Part shown: positions 28,627 through 37,429 of the stretch, piece after piece
How positions within the stretch are numbered: the stretch's first letter is position 1
How the letters are laid out: each line of letters opens with the position of its first letter
Source: a virus
DNA length: 64,000 nt
Direction: 5' to 3' (one strand)
Virus record (IMG/VR): IMGVR_UViG_3300042330_000433
Location: 28,213-92,212 of that record
The notes under the pieces: generated by a model
Seen by the model: the letters and a program-made list of their open reading frames with translations, nothing else
Databases searched by the model: none
Told to the model about the DNA's origin: nothing
Made by a program: the position numbers and the translations under genes

Positions 28627-29363
28627 TATTCTAATGACATTATTAATTCTTTGTATTTTTCACATTTTTCTTCAAACTTAATTCTATCATCAATAACTTT
28701 AAGTACATTATCAAATTTACCTTTAGTTTCAGTTTGAACTAAATTCCACATTTGTTGTGCAATTTCTCTAATTTCTAATTGAGCATGTTCACTATTTCTT
28801 AATTTAATAAAATTAGCAAAACTTCTCATATTAAAAGTTACATCAGCTTGAATTTGTGAATTATATGTTTTAAAAAATCTAGCACTTTCTTTAGCTCTTT
28901 TACGACCTAATACTGGTGTAATTTGTTCTAAAGAGGCATGATATAATTTATTACCTAATTCATTATATCTTTCTAAAAGTTGTTTCCAAGTTTCATAACC
29001 TGAAGTAAATTTTTTAGTAAACTTATTAAATTTAGAATCATCAAATTCAATTCCAATCCAATCTTCAGGTAAATAAAATTTATCTTCTTTTAATTCTTTA
29101 TATCTAGCTGATTCACCATTGATATTAGCCATTCTATGTTTTAATAAATGAATATGACTAGCTATTTCAGTATCAACTAAAAAGTGTACTGAAACTTTCT
29201 CGAATGGTGTTTCGTGATGATTAGACCAAAGCATTTCTAATAAATTAGGAATTCTTTCTCTTTTAGCATCTGTAATATCTCTTGATGTACTAGTCCAAGC
29301 AGATTGTGCTACAACTTCATCACTTCCATAGAATCCTAATAATTCTACTTTATTGTTATTCAT
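28626..29363 (-). CDS. thyX: Flavin-dependent thymidylate synthase ThyX
   Basis: A 245-residue protein with the ThyX signature: KHRMANINGES at residues 75-85, i.e. RHRX7S with the first Arg replaced by Lys, followed by ARY. It makes dTMP from dUMP using methylene-tetrahydrofolate, NADPH and FAD, in the cytoplasm. Length is usual for the family. Other expected pieces are the HHxTPFE-like segment (NHHETPFEKVS, residues 48-58) and the C-terminal KTYNSQIQADVTFNMRSFANFIKLR region with dUMP-binding arginines. It overlaps the upstream diphosphohydrolase gene by 8 bases and belongs with the phage's dNTP-supply genes (nrdAB, MazG-like). Confidence 0.92.
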   Translation of the reverse strand: MNNNKVELLGFYGSDEVVAQSAWTSTSRDITDAKRERIPNLLEMLWSNHHETPFEKVSVHFLVDTEIASHIHLLKHRMANINGESARYKELKEDKFYLPEDWIGIEFDDSKFNKFTKKFTSGYETWKQLLERYNELGNKLYHASLEQITPVLGRKRAKESARFFKTYNSQIQADVTFNMRSFANFIKLRNSEHAQLEIREIAQQMWNLVQTETKGKFDNVLKVIDDRIKFEEKCEKYKELIMSLE

Positions 29364-29679
29364 TCTTTATATTTTTATCAACATATCTATCATCCATATC
29401 TTTTTTAAAAAGATACATATAAGATAAAAACATTGCATTACACAATATATGACCTACATGTGAAAGTTTACTTTCAGGGTCATCATTTTCTCCTTCCATA
29501 AAAGCATTTAAATGTCTTTGTAAACTTTCTGTTACTTCAGAGTATTTAAGTCCTTTTTTCCAATTATTAGCTGAATATTTATTAGCACCAAACATTAATA
29601 CTTTAACCATTGGTTCTAATGATTTCCAACTAACTAAACTCCATTTTATTTTTCCTTCATTATATCTCTCTGCATTCAT
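29356..29679 (-). CDS. dATP/dGTP diphosphohydrolase-like protein
   Basis: A 107-residue protein with RYNEGKIKWSL (residues 5-15), MVKVLMFGANKYSANNWKKGL and ESLQRHLNAFMEGE, then DPESKLSHVGHILCNAMFL. This pattern is that of the phage dATP/dGTP diphosphohydrolase family (all-alpha NTP pyrophosphatase-like), with the acidic and His residues expected to bind metal. Such enzymes remove particular purine dNTPs, changing the dNTP pool. It is followed by thyX with an 8-base overlap and preceded by a terminator hairpin, so it may start a transcript. Confidence 0.75.
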   Translation of the reverse strand: MNAERYNEGKIKWSLVSWKSLEPMVKVLMFGANKYSANNWKKGLKYSEVTESLQRHLNAFMEGENDDPESKLSHVGHILCNAMFLSYMYLFKKDMDDRYVDKNIKNE

Positions 29680-29688
29680 ATTTTAAAT

Positions 29689-29717
29689 AAAGCCACTACC
29701 TAATTGATAGTGGCTTT
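29689..29717 (-). terminator. Terminator hairpin downstream of the 248-aa gene
   Basis: A 10-bp stem (29689-29698 with 29708-29717) with a 9-base loop. On the - strand it is followed by TTATTT, which is a weak tract; on the + strand it is followed by a stronger T run. It lies between the end of the 29734-30480 gene and the start of the diphosphohydrolase gene. Confidence 0.65.
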
Positions 29718-29733
29718 TTTTTGTTTCTATTTA

Positions 29734-30480
29734 TTAACCTTGTACTTCAACATGGTTATTATTAATAACAGTTGCATCATCTTCATTTACAACAAATGTC
29801 CAAGTGCTAATTCTGTTTCCACTATTAGGATTATTTGCAGTAATAACTGAACTAGACAATTCATTTAATACATCACGAAATACAGGTAATTCATTAAAAA
29901 CATTTGTAGTAGTTGACATAATAAATACAGCACATCTACTACCTTGGTTACCTTGAAAACTTGCAATAATATCTTGAATAATAGATACATAAATATCTCT
30001 AAAAGTTTCATCAATATTAATTTCAGGATTTAAAGTAAATGCAGTAGTGTGTTGTCTTAAATAGTTAGTAAAATTTTCCTTCATTGCTAGTAAATGATCA
30101 ACTATATTATTTAATCCTAAAAAAGAAAATACTCCACAACTTGCTGCAATTCTACTAAAATTTACAATTTGTCTTGAATCGTAATTAAATACATTCCTTC
30201 CAATAAATGGACAACTAACTGTAAAACCAAAAGTATCATTTTCTTTTACCACAGCTGTAGTAATGTTTAATTCATTAATTACTGGAATTACTGGTGTTGG
30301 TGGTGGAACTGGTCGAGCAGGTCTTTCAGCAATTACTCTAAATAAATTTTTAGCATAATTTTTTTGAACACCATTATCATTTATTAAAGTGTATCTAGTT
30401 TCTGATTCTTCAATTAAATCGTAATCTTCATTTACACTAATTGATTTATTATTTCCAGTTTTTAAACATTTTAATCTCAT
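29734..30480 (-). CDS. Unknown 248-residue protein with N-terminal SH3-like segment
   Basis: Residues 1-50 (KCLKTGNNKSISVNEDYDLIEESETRYTLINDNGV...) look like a small SH3-like beta barrel seen in Bacteroidota phage proteins. A proline-rich linker (ARPVPPPTPVIPVI, about 52-66) joins it to a second domain of about 180 residues rich in Phe, Asn and Ile, without a recognisable motif. No signal peptide or membrane segment is visible. It ends just before a terminator and starts 2 bases after the MazG-like gene. I can give no function. Confidence 0.55.
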   Translation of the reverse strand: MRLKCLKTGNNKSISVNEDYDLIEESETRYTLINDNGVQKNYAKNLFRVIAERPARPVPPPTPVIPVINELNITTAVVKENDTFGFTVSCPFIGRNVFNYDSRQIVNFSRIAASCGVFSFLGLNNIVDHLLAMKENFTNYLRQHTTAFTLNPEINIDETFRDIYVSIIQDIIASFQGNQGSRCAVFIMSTTTNVFNELPVFRDVLNELSSSVITANNPNSGNRISTWTFVVNEDDATVINNNHVEVQG

Positions 30481-30481
30481 A

Positions 30482-30778
30482 TTATATATTTTTGTATTTT
30501 TTTGTTGTTATGTATTTGTAAAATTTCTTTAGTTTGAAATTAATACGTTCTTTAATTAATTCATTAGAAAATATTTCAGTAATAACTTTTAGTCTTATTT
30601 TAACATCTCCTATTTCTTCTATAATTTTTAAATCTGATACTAAATCAGGTTTATTTTGTTTTTGTTTTAAAATTAAAGCTAATTCTAATAACTCTTCTAT
30701 TGTTTTAGAAATTGTATAATCTCTATCATTAACATTAAGTAAATGATCATATACAATGTCTTTTTCATTTTGTTCCAT
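30482..30778 (-). CDS. MazG-like nucleotide pyrophosphohydrolase
   Basis: A 98-residue protein with the MazG-type motif pair: TIEELLELALILKQKQ (about residues 24-39) and IIEEIGDVKIRLKVI (about 52-66), whose Glu and Asp residues bind Mg. The family hydrolyses NTPs or dNTPs to the monophosphate and pyrophosphate. I take the ATG at 30778, which overlaps the upstream stop (TAATG), rather than the TTG two codons earlier. It may lower non-canonical nucleotides or (p)ppGpp during infection; substrate is not readable from sequence. It is one of several nucleotide-pool genes in this block. Confidence 0.65.
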   Translation of the reverse strand: MEQNEKDIVYDHLLNVNDRDYTISKTIEELLELALILKQKQNKPDLVSDLKIIEEIGDVKIRLKVITEIFSNELIKERINFKLKKFYKYITTKKYKNI

Positions 30779-31047
30779 TAGCAATAATTATTTTTTAGTA
30801 ACCATTCATATTCTTCAACATTCCAAATATAATTTTCGATATCAATATCTGGAATTAATCTTAAATTGCACAATAATTGACCAAATCTTAAGTCTGGATT
30901 ATTATTCCACATTTTTTCAATATCATCCCAAGTATCATAAATATTATGAATTATTTCAGGATTGTTTGTATTTAAAAAATGAGATAATATTTTATCATTA
31001 TTTTCAAATAAATACAAACAAATTGGTATTCTTGTTTTACTTCGCAT
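30778..31047 (-). CDS. Unknown 89-residue phage protein (RFGQLLxNL)
   Basis: A helical protein with alternating aromatic residues and the segment NNPDLRFGQLLCNLRLI (about residues 48-64). 'PDxRFGQLL' recurs in small phage and bacterial proteins of unknown function. The start overlaps the helicase stop by 11 bases and its stop overlaps the MazG-like start, so the three genes are tightly coupled. No enzymatic residues can be assigned. Confidence 0.55.
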   Translation of the reverse strand: MRSKTRIPICLYLFENNDKILSHFLNTNNPEIIHNIYDTWDDIEKMWNNNPDLRFGQLLCNLRLIPDIDIENYIWNVEEYEWLLKNNYC

Positions 31048-32308
31048 TATCTCTATATTTTGTTAAACAATCTTGAACTCCATCACAATAAATTATATTG
31101 TAATCAGTTACATCTTGAATCATTTTATTAAACCACACAACTTCTTGTGTACCTTGTGTTACAATAATAAATACATTGCCAACTTTATCTTTATTTTGTC
31201 TTAATCTACCCATCATTTGAATAAGTTTCACTTGTGAGCTATAATAAGACATTATAAAGCAATTATCTAAATCTGGTAAGTTAGCACCTTGAACTAATTT
31301 TTTAAAAGATCCAATTACAGTAATTATATCTTTTTCAAAATTATTTAAAATTACATTATTTACACTATCTGAATTTAAAGATGATACTATATTTGGTGTA
31401 ATTTTTTTTAAAGATTCTAAACTTGTTCCAAAAACAATACTTTTAGTTTTAATATTAGCTAATAAAACTTTAATAATACAAACTTTACTTAATAAATTAT
31501 AAAGTATATTACTTCTTTTATTAGAAGCTTGAATTATTTTTAATTGTCTTTTTTCTTCAAATCTAACCCAATCTTCATTTTCTTTAGGTTCTAAATTTAC
31601 AGCTTCATTAAATAGTTTAGTTGCATATGAATAAGCACTAGCTTCAGTTTGATAAAAAGGTGAATGTTTTGCACCACCTAATACATTCTTATTAACACTA
31701 TCCAATTTATTTTGTATAACATAAATATTTAATTTACGAGAAGTGTTATCTAGTTGTCCTTGATTAACTGTGTATTTAAAGCAAATAGGAGCGATTTTAG
31801 CAATCATTTCATATTTGTTAATCATATCTTTACCAAAGAAATTTCGAAGCGGCAAATCCTTTTTAATTGTATAATATTGTTCACTTTTTAATAATGCTGT
31901 TAATCCAATAACTGCATCATATTTATTATAAATGTGAAATTTAATATATTCAGGTGTTAATTGTTCGTGAATTTCATCACAACCAACTAAACCAAATTTA
32001 TAATTTTTCCATTTATAAACTTCTTGATAGCAATGAAACTGTAAATTATACATTGCTAGAACGTCAACATTATAAATTTTATTAAAAACTTTAATTTGTT
32101 CTTGTAAATCTCTATCTCTGGCAGTTGTTTCAGCTAAAAATAAATGTACAGTATCTTGTTGATGTTTTGGCATAGTCATTAATGCTTTTAAAAATATAAA
32201 CATTTTTCCAATACCTGTAATAGCTTCAACTGTACCTCTTTTACCTAAATAAATCCATTTTTCTATCGCATCATCTTGTATTCTATTTTTCTTTTCGTTT
32301 AATTCCAT
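31037..32308 (-). CDS. Superfamily 2 DNA helicase (UvsW/DEAD-like)
   Basis: A 423-residue helicase with motif I AITGIGKM (residues 29-36; the usual GKT/S is GKM here), motif II DEIH (111-114), a TGLTA-like motif III (IGLTALL) and motif VI MMGRLRQ near residue 370. Length and motifs fit the phage SF2 group that includes T4 UvsW, which remodels branched DNA and helps start recombination-dependent replication. It would act on phage replication forks with the DnaB-like helicase, RusA-like resolvase and Sak4-like ATPase encoded nearby. The GKM variant of the P-loop is unusual but may still hold phosphate. Confidence 0.8.
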   Translation of the reverse strand: MELNEKKNRIQDDAIEKWIYLGKRGTVEAITGIGKMFIFLKALMTMPKHQQDTVHLFLAETTARDRDLQEQIKVFNKIYNVDVLAMYNLQFHCYQEVYKWKNYKFGLVGCDEIHEQLTPEYIKFHIYNKYDAVIGLTALLKSEQYYTIKKDLPLRNFFGKDMINKYEMIAKIAPICFKYTVNQGQLDNTSRKLNIYVIQNKLDSVNKNVLGGAKHSPFYQTEASAYSYATKLFNEAVNLEPKENEDWVRFEEKRQLKIIQASNKRSNILYNLLSKVCIIKVLLANIKTKSIVFGTSLESLKKITPNIVSSLNSDSVNNVILNNFEKDIITVIGSFKKLVQGANLPDLDNCFIMSYYSSQVKLIQMMGRLRQNKDKVGNVFIIVTQGTQEVVWFNKMIQDVTDYNIIYCDGVQDCLTKYRDNAK

Positions 32309-32322
32309 TTATGTTAAAATAA

Positions 32323-32394
32323 AGAGAGAAGTTGGGATTTGAACCCTTTTTTCCTGGAAATTTACCATGTGGTGAACGTTACACCCTTCTCTCT
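32323..32394 (-). tRNA. tRNA-like element A (degenerate)
   Basis: A 72-base cloverleaf by hand folding: an 8-bp acceptor stem (AGAGAGAA/TTCTCTCT), a D-like arm (GGTG, 7-base loop, CACC), an anticodon-position arm (CATGG, loop TAAATTT, CCAGG, one mismatch), and a T loop TTCAAAT on a 3-bp GGG/CCC stem. U33 is replaced by A and the D loop lacks GG. By position the anticodon would be AAT, but I would not trust it. It lies in the 135-base gap between the helicase and HNH genes. Confidence 0.4.
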
Positions 32395-32443
32395 ATTATT
32401 AATTAATTATTTATAACAATTTTTTATTAGATATTAATATCAT

Positions 32444-33010
32444 TTATTCACATGATTTACATTCGTTAATCTTATTGTAAACATTTTTAATCCAAGTTTT
32501 AAATTGATCTAAAGTCATATCTGATTTACATCTATTACATATTCTACAACATGGTACAACATTATTTTCAATATAACCTTTTGTATTATCAATTCTATCT
32601 ACTCCATTATAAATGTAAGTTCCAGTTTTATTTTGATTTTTTGCTTTATTTGAAGGTACTTGATCACAATAATGACAATTTTTATTTACAATTTCTAAAA
32701 ACTTTTCTTTTGATATTTTAAATTCGTAATTTCTATTTCTAGCATGTCTAAGATATTGTGTGAAAACACCATTGATAGCAGATTCACCATTAGGTAATGT
32801 TTTTAATAATTTTTTACAATTATTACACATTTTACCTTTTAAAGATCTTAATGTCCATAATCCAATAATTGATTCTTTATCACATTTACAAAGACATTTA
32901 TAAAAAGGTTGTCTAGATTTATTATAGTTTTTAAGATATTCAAAAGATATTATTTGATAATTATTATAAATTTTACCAATATAACTTTCAATATTAATTA
33001 CCCCTGACAT
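32444..33010 (-). CDS. HNH homing endonuclease next to nrdA
   Basis: A 188-residue protein. The N-terminal part holds a Cys-rich zinc-binding segment (YKCLCKCDKES ... CNNCKKLL, about residues 35-70). The C-terminal part is an HNH nuclease: CHYCDQ, then NGVDRIDNTKGYIENNVVPC with the catalytic His replaced by the Asp-Arg-Ile-Asp variant common in phage HNH endonucleases, then CRICNRCKSDM. It starts inside the last codons of nrdA (13-base overlap), a usual place for free-standing homing endonucleases that target conserved RNR genes. It is probably selfish rather than needed by the phage. Confidence 0.85.
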   Translation of the reverse strand: MSGVINIESYIGKIYNNYQIISFEYLKNYNKSRQPFYKCLCKCDKESIIGLWTLRSLKGKMCNNCKKLLKTLPNGESAINGVFTQYLRHARNRNYEFKISKEKFLEIVNKNCHYCDQVPSNKAKNQNKTGTYIYNGVDRIDNTKGYIENNVVPCCRICNRCKSDMTLDQFKTWIKNVYNKINECKSCE

Positions 33011-34623
33011 GAATCACAATTATTAATATCTCTTGCAAATGATTGAGCTGCATTTTGACTAAATTGATAATACAAAGTTTTAACACCTTCTTCCCAAGCA
33101 TAAATATAAAGTTTATTTATATCTTTAGCTGATACAGAAGGGTGAATTGTTAAATTAACACTTTGTGATTGATCAATAAATTGTTGTCTTTGAGCAGCTT
33201 GTAAAATTACTTCTTTAGGTGTTATTTCAATAAATGATTTAAATACTTCTTTAGTTGGAAAATCTAAATGTTGAACAGATCCATCATTTTTTAAAATAGA
33301 TTCCCAAACTTCTGTTGTATTTAAATTATATTTATCTAATTCCTCAATTAATTTAGGATTTTTATAAACACTCTTAATTTTAGCTAAATCTTTTACAAAA
33401 TAATTAGATTTGATTGGTTCAATACCCATAGAAACTTGTCCTAAAATATATGAACTTGACTTAGTTGGAGCAATTGCTAATAATGTTGTATTAGCAAAAC
33501 CTTTTCTAAGTGATTTCATACCTAAATATTCACAACAAAATTGCGATGCTAAATCACTTTTTTCTTTTAAAGTTTTAAAGATTTTATAATTTTTTTGTTT
33601 AGCTTCTAAAGATTCAAAAGGTATTAAATTTTCTTGTAAATAACTATGATAACCTAATACACCTAAACCAATGGCTCTATGTTCTTTAGCAAATCTCCAT
33701 GCTCTTTTCATTCCAGGTAATGTTTCAGATTTAGTAATAAAATCTGACATAACTGCATTTAAAAATAAAACATAAGTTTCAATAGCTTCAGTTTTTTCTA
33801 TTTCATCCCAATGAAGTAAATTAATAGAACCTAAACAACATACAAATGAATTGTAAGTATCATTAGGTAAAGCTATTTCTGAACATAAATTACTATGATT
33901 GATAGTTAATCCTAATTCTTTATAAGGAGTATTATTATTAACATTATCTTTAAAGAATAAATATGGAAAACCAAATTCACTTCTTCTTTGAATAACTTTT
34001 GCCCAAATAATTCTTTTATCAGAATCACCTGCAATCATAGATTTCATCCATTCATCTGTAATGGTAATACCATACTGTAAATTTTGGATTGGATTACCTT
34101 CTGTACCAATATCTAATAATTCATTAATATCAGCATGTTCAATTGGTAAATATACTGCACATGAACCACGTCTTGTATCAGATTGCTTAAATACATCAAC
34201 TACTGTATCATATATTCTTGCATAATGAACTGGTCCATCAGCTTGTCCACCAATTGATATTTTAGAACCTCTTTTTCTAATATTTCCCAAATATGCAGAT
34301 GTACCTCCGCCATATTTAGACATCATACCAATTTCTCTACCAGCATTTAAAATACTATCAGATGAATCATCAATATTAGTTCCAAAACAACTAATTGCAA
34401 GACCTTTTTCTTTTCCAAAATTAACCCATACTGGTGTAGATAAAGAATAAAATCCTTTTTTCATATATCCTAAAAATTTCATGGCATAATCTTTTATACC
34501 TAATATTTTTTCAGCATGGTTTGCAATTTCTATTAATCTTTCTTCTGGACTTTGTCCTTCACTTAAATAACCACGAGATAAAAATTTTCTCGAGTCATCA
34601 TTTAACCACTTATATTCACTCAT
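32998..34623 (-). CDS. nrdA: Ribonucleotide reductase large subunit NrdA (class I)
   Basis: A 541-residue catalytic subunit. Visible: active-site segment LAISCFG (first redox Cys), NLCSEI (the radical-transfer Cys between Asn and Glu), VCCLGSINL (second redox Cys), LYYQF (the tyrosine pair for radical transfer, about residue 516) and a C-terminal CDSCQG tail that passes electrons. It lacks the N-terminal ATP-cone of bacterial NrdA (E. coli about 760 residues), so allosteric activity control is probably absent, as in other phages. It makes dNDPs from NDPs with NrdB. The start is one base into the nrdB stop region; an HNH gene overlaps the 3' end. Confidence 0.92.
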   Translation of the reverse strand: MSEYKWLNDDSRKFLSRGYLSEGQSPEERLIEIANHAEKILGIKDYAMKFLGYMKKGFYSLSTPVWVNFGKEKGLAISCFGTNIDDSSDSILNAGREIGMMSKYGGGTSAYLGNIRKRGSKISIGGQADGPVHYARIYDTVVDVFKQSDTRRGSCAVYLPIEHADINELLDIGTEGNPIQNLQYGITITDEWMKSMIAGDSDKRIIWAKVIQRRSEFGFPYLFFKDNVNNNTPYKELGLTINHSNLCSEIALPNDTYNSFVCCLGSINLLHWDEIEKTEAIETYVLFLNAVMSDFITKSETLPGMKRAWRFAKEHRAIGLGVLGYHSYLQENLIPFESLEAKQKNYKIFKTLKEKSDLASQFCCEYLGMKSLRKGFANTTLLAIAPTKSSSYILGQVSMGIEPIKSNYFVKDLAKIKSVYKNPKLIEELDKYNLNTTEVWESILKNDGSVQHLDFPTKEVFKSFIEITPKEVILQAAQRQQFIDQSQSVNLTIHPSVSAKDINKLYIYAWEEGVKTLYYQFSQNAAQSFARDINNCDSCQG

Positions 34624-35597
34624 TAAAACAAATCATTTTCAGTTATACTCTTACTTTTTTTATTGTAATCAATGGATTTCTTATAAAAGAAGTCACCTTC
34701 TTTTGTTGAACTGATTTCCACATCAAACCATAATGTTGGTTCAAGTAATTCTATGTTTGTTTCAAATGCGTTTTTTAAGTTAATTTTATTTAGTGAATTA
34801 TTAAACCTATTTTTTATAAATTCTTTAATTTGAGCTTTAGATATAAAATCTAATTCTCCTTTTTCAAATATCCAATCTAATATTTCACATTCTGCAGTAT
34901 AAGCTTTCTTACAAGCAGAATATATTAAATCTTCAAATTCTTTGTCGAACCATTCAGGAAATTCAGACTGAATAATGTTAATTATTTCAGCACCAAAATT
35001 ACCATGAATATCTTCTTCTTTACTAGTAGATTCTACTACATTTGATATACCTTTAAATAAATTTTTATCTTTATTAAAAGACATCATTATTAAAAATTGA
35101 CTAAATAAAGATACGTGTTCAATAAATAATGAAAATAACAATACTGATTTAGTATACATTTTATTATCACCACTTCTAGCACCGCTTAAATATTTTTCAA
35201 GATATTTAATTCTATTCTTTATTGCAGGAATTTCAACAACTGTTTCAAATTCTTTTTGTAGACCTAATATAGTTAACAATTTTGCATAAGCATCTTTATG
35301 TCTAACTTCTGATTCTGCAAATGTCATACCAACATCACCAATTTCAGGAATTGGCATATGTTTGTACATATCTGCCCAAAAAGTTTTAACATTAACTTCT
35401 ATTTGTGCAATAGCTAACATTGTTTTTTTTATTACATCTTTTTCTACATCAGTAGTTTTAACATAATAATCTGAGATATCTGTAGTAAAATTATACTCAG
35501 TATCTATCCAATATGAATGTCTGATTGCATCTTTGTATTTGAGCAATTCAGGATACTCATAGGGCATTATATTTATTCTCTTATCGAATATACTCAT
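34623..35597 (-). CDS. nrdB: Ribonucleotide reductase small subunit NrdB
   Basis: A 324-residue class I small subunit. Di-iron and radical residues are readable: Glu in QIEVNVKTF, the ExxHxxxY set in ESEVRHKDAY (metal ligands plus the radical tyrosine), and EDIH (second ExxH) in the C-terminal half. The C-terminal tail (KSITENDLF) fits the peptide that docks on NrdA. It generates the tyrosyl radical used by NrdA. It shares a base with nrdA (stop/start overlap) and with the upstream 192-residue gene, so the three are translated together. Confidence 0.92.
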   Translation of the reverse strand: MSIFDKRINIMPYEYPELLKYKDAIRHSYWIDTEYNFTTDISDYYVKTTDVEKDVIKKTMLAIAQIEVNVKTFWADMYKHMPIPEIGDVGMTFAESEVRHKDAYAKLLTILGLQKEFETVVEIPAIKNRIKYLEKYLSGARSGDNKMYTKSVLLFSLFIEHVSLFSQFLIMMSFNKDKNLFKGISNVVESTSKEEDIHGNFGAEIINIIQSEFPEWFDKEFEDLIYSACKKAYTAECEILDWIFEKGELDFISKAQIKEFIKNRFNNSLNKINLKNAFETNIELLEPTLWFDVEISSTKEGDFFYKKSIDYNKKSKSITENDLF

Positions 35598-36175
35598 TAA
35601 TTATTTTTATCATTCAACATTTGTGCTGTTGCACTCTCTTTCAACTTTAAAGTTTCGTTACTAACTTCAACTTTTTCTCCGAGTTCTGAATGTAAATCTA
35701 ATTTTATTTTTAGTTTTTCTTCGAGTTGTTTTTTTAATTTTTCATCCTTATAAAGGATTTGTTTGATCTTTAAAATCAGATTTATTCCAGCAGGAATTTT
35801 TCCATACATTTGTGTCCAAAATTTCAGTATTAATTTCTTAGCATCTTCACCAAATTCTGAATATTTGCTATTTTGTAAAGCATAATATTCTGGTAAATAT
35901 TCTTCTGGAAATTTAAAAACATAAACTACTTCTGAACCAATATCTATTAATTTAACAAAATATTGATTGTCAATTAATCTATGTTCATACGCTGTAAATT
36001 CTGGATTTTTAAAACTAAATTCATGTTTAATAAATATACATTCTTGAAATTCATTATTTTCATCAAACATATATGTATTATCTAAATAATTTATGAATTT
36101 AGTTTCTATTCCAATAACTTCAGATATAAGTGGTAGTAAATAAGTCTTACTTGAGTTATATCTTAAATTACTCAT
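35597..36175 (-). CDS. Unknown 192-residue protein, operon with nrdB
   Basis: An acidic alpha/beta protein with a charged C-terminal helix rich in Lys/Glu/Leu (LKKQLEEKLKIKLDLHSELGEKVEV, about residues 140-165 in two parts). I see no known motif, signal peptide or membrane span. It overlaps the exonuclease gene by 8 bases upstream and nrdB by one base downstream. Its constant place between nuclease and RNR genes suggests a DNA-metabolism role, but this is only context. Confidence 0.55.
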   Translation of the reverse strand: MSNLRYNSSKTYLLPLISEVIGIETKFINYLDNTYMFDENNEFQECIFIKHEFSFKNPEFTAYEHRLIDNQYFVKLIDIGSEVVYVFKFPEEYLPEYYALQNSKYSEFGEDAKKLILKFWTQMYGKIPAGINLILKIKQILYKDEKLKKQLEEKLKIKLDLHSELGEKVEVSNETLKLKESATAQMLNDKNN

Positions 36176-37196
36176 TTATTTCTATAAAATTATCTTTTAA
36201 ATATACTTCACCATTGTTATCAACAATTTGTTTAGGTATATTATATTCATTATTATCAAAACACCATTTAATTTCTTCACATAGTTCAATTAAACCTTTA
36301 TATCTATATTTACCTATATTAAAACCCTTAATACTAGCATTTAGCCAATTTTTAGACATTTTAAATAACATAGGTATCTTTTCTTTTTTAGAAATATATA
36401 AAAATTCAAAATCTTGTAAAGTATAACCTTTTAAATTTAACATTTCACAGATAGCATTAAATGCTAATGTATAAATAGCTCCTTGGAAATAATATCTCCA
36501 TTTAACAAAGCTATTTTCAAATTCAGCAGCATTATCTGTACCTGTTTTTAAATCTATAAATCTTACTTTTTTATTTTTGTGATCAATTAAAATCTTATCA
36601 ATTACTCCTCTAAAATTAAAACCTAAATGTTTGAATTCAAAATAAAACTGATTTTTATGTTCAAATTCTTCATTGGTAATAACATCTTTAGAATAATTAT
36701 GTGTTTTTAGTATTTCTGCTAATTCTTTAGCATCTTCTAGCTCTTTAGTTGTTACAATTATTTTATCAAATGTTTCAAATATACATTTTAAATACTCCCA
36801 AAATTCAGGAATATTAAAATTAGCTAATAAAGTATCTTGTTTTTGTCTTTTCCATAAATTATTATGGGCAATAATTTGTAAAACTTGTTCTTTATTAGGA
36901 ATATTTGTGTAATTTTTTACAATAATATCACATAACAAACCTAAAGTTGCAGTTGGTTTTTCTCCATCAAATACATAATAATGTTTATTAAAATAATCTT
37001 TATCTTCAAATATTAAATTATCTACTAAAGATCCAATTTTTAAGGCTTGAGTATCATTTGTTTTAGCTCTCACTAAAGCAACTGCACCATTTCTATCAAA
37101 ATCAGAAACTTTACTATAAGATAAATCTTTTAATTTAATATCATTATTCAGTATTTGATTTAATTTGCTTACTTTCTTCTTCTCCATCAATTTCAT
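36168..37196 (-). CDS. PD-(D/E)XK nuclease (RecB/Cas4-like)
   Basis: A 342-residue protein with the RecB-type nuclease core in its second half: GVIDKILID (metal-binding Asp), IDLKTG (the (D/E)XK Lys) and the following YYFQGAIYTLAF helix (QxxxY-like motif). The N-terminal half has LGLLCDI/ALKIGSLVDNLIF segments found in the PDDEXK_1 family. Proteins of this family in crAss-like phages are thought to act as exonucleases in recombination or genome processing. It overlaps the upstream 91-residue gene by 53 bases; an ATG three codons in (37187) is an alternative start. Confidence 0.82.
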   Translation of the reverse strand: MKLMEKKKVSKLNQILNNDIKLKDLSYSKVSDFDRNGAVALVRAKTNDTQALKIGSLVDNLIFEDKDYFNKHYYVFDGEKPTATLGLLCDIIVKNYTNIPNKEQVLQIIAHNNLWKRQKQDTLLANFNIPEFWEYLKCIFETFDKIIVTTKELEDAKELAEILKTHNYSKDVITNEEFEHKNQFYFEFKHLGFNFRGVIDKILIDHKNKKVRFIDLKTGTDNAAEFENSFVKWRYYFQGAIYTLAFNAICEMLNLKGYTLQDFEFLYISKKEKIPMLFKMSKNWLNASIKGFNIGKYRYKGLIELCEEIKWCFDNNEYNIPKQIVDNNGEVYLKDNFIEINE

Positions 37197-37419
37197 ATAT
37201 AATCAAATCCATTAATAAATCTTGCAATTTATCAGCTATTGTATTTTCAAAATGAAAATCCTGTCCTTCATCAGAATAGTTATTTTCTATTTCAGTATCT
37301 ACAAGTAGTCTTGCTGCATTTATTTGATTTGTTTCTATGTAATTTATGAATTGAGTGTAATTTTTATCAGCAAAAAGCAAAGCTGCTAATTGTTCAATTA
37401 TAATAATGTTTTCTTTCAT
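37144..37419 (-). CDS. Unknown 91-residue acidic protein
   Basis: A helical, acidic protein (MKENIIIIEQLAALLFADKN...), ending ...EESKQIKSNTE. No family recognised. Its last 53 bases overlap the start of the PD-(D/E)XK nuclease gene in another frame, more than usual here, so either the nuclease starts later or the overlap is a translational control. A 10-base gap separates it from the RusA-like gene. Confidence 0.5.
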   Translation of the reverse strand: MKENIIIIEQLAALLFADKNYTQFINYIETNQINAARLLVDTEIENNYSDEGQDFHFENTIADKLQDLLMDLIIYEIDGEEESKQIKSNTE

Positions 37420-37429
37420 TTTTTATTTT

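Noticed and set aside
32998-34623. NrdA split by the HNH gene
   Set aside because: NrdA is complete at both ends, including the C-terminal CxxC tail; the HNH gene merely overlaps its last codons.
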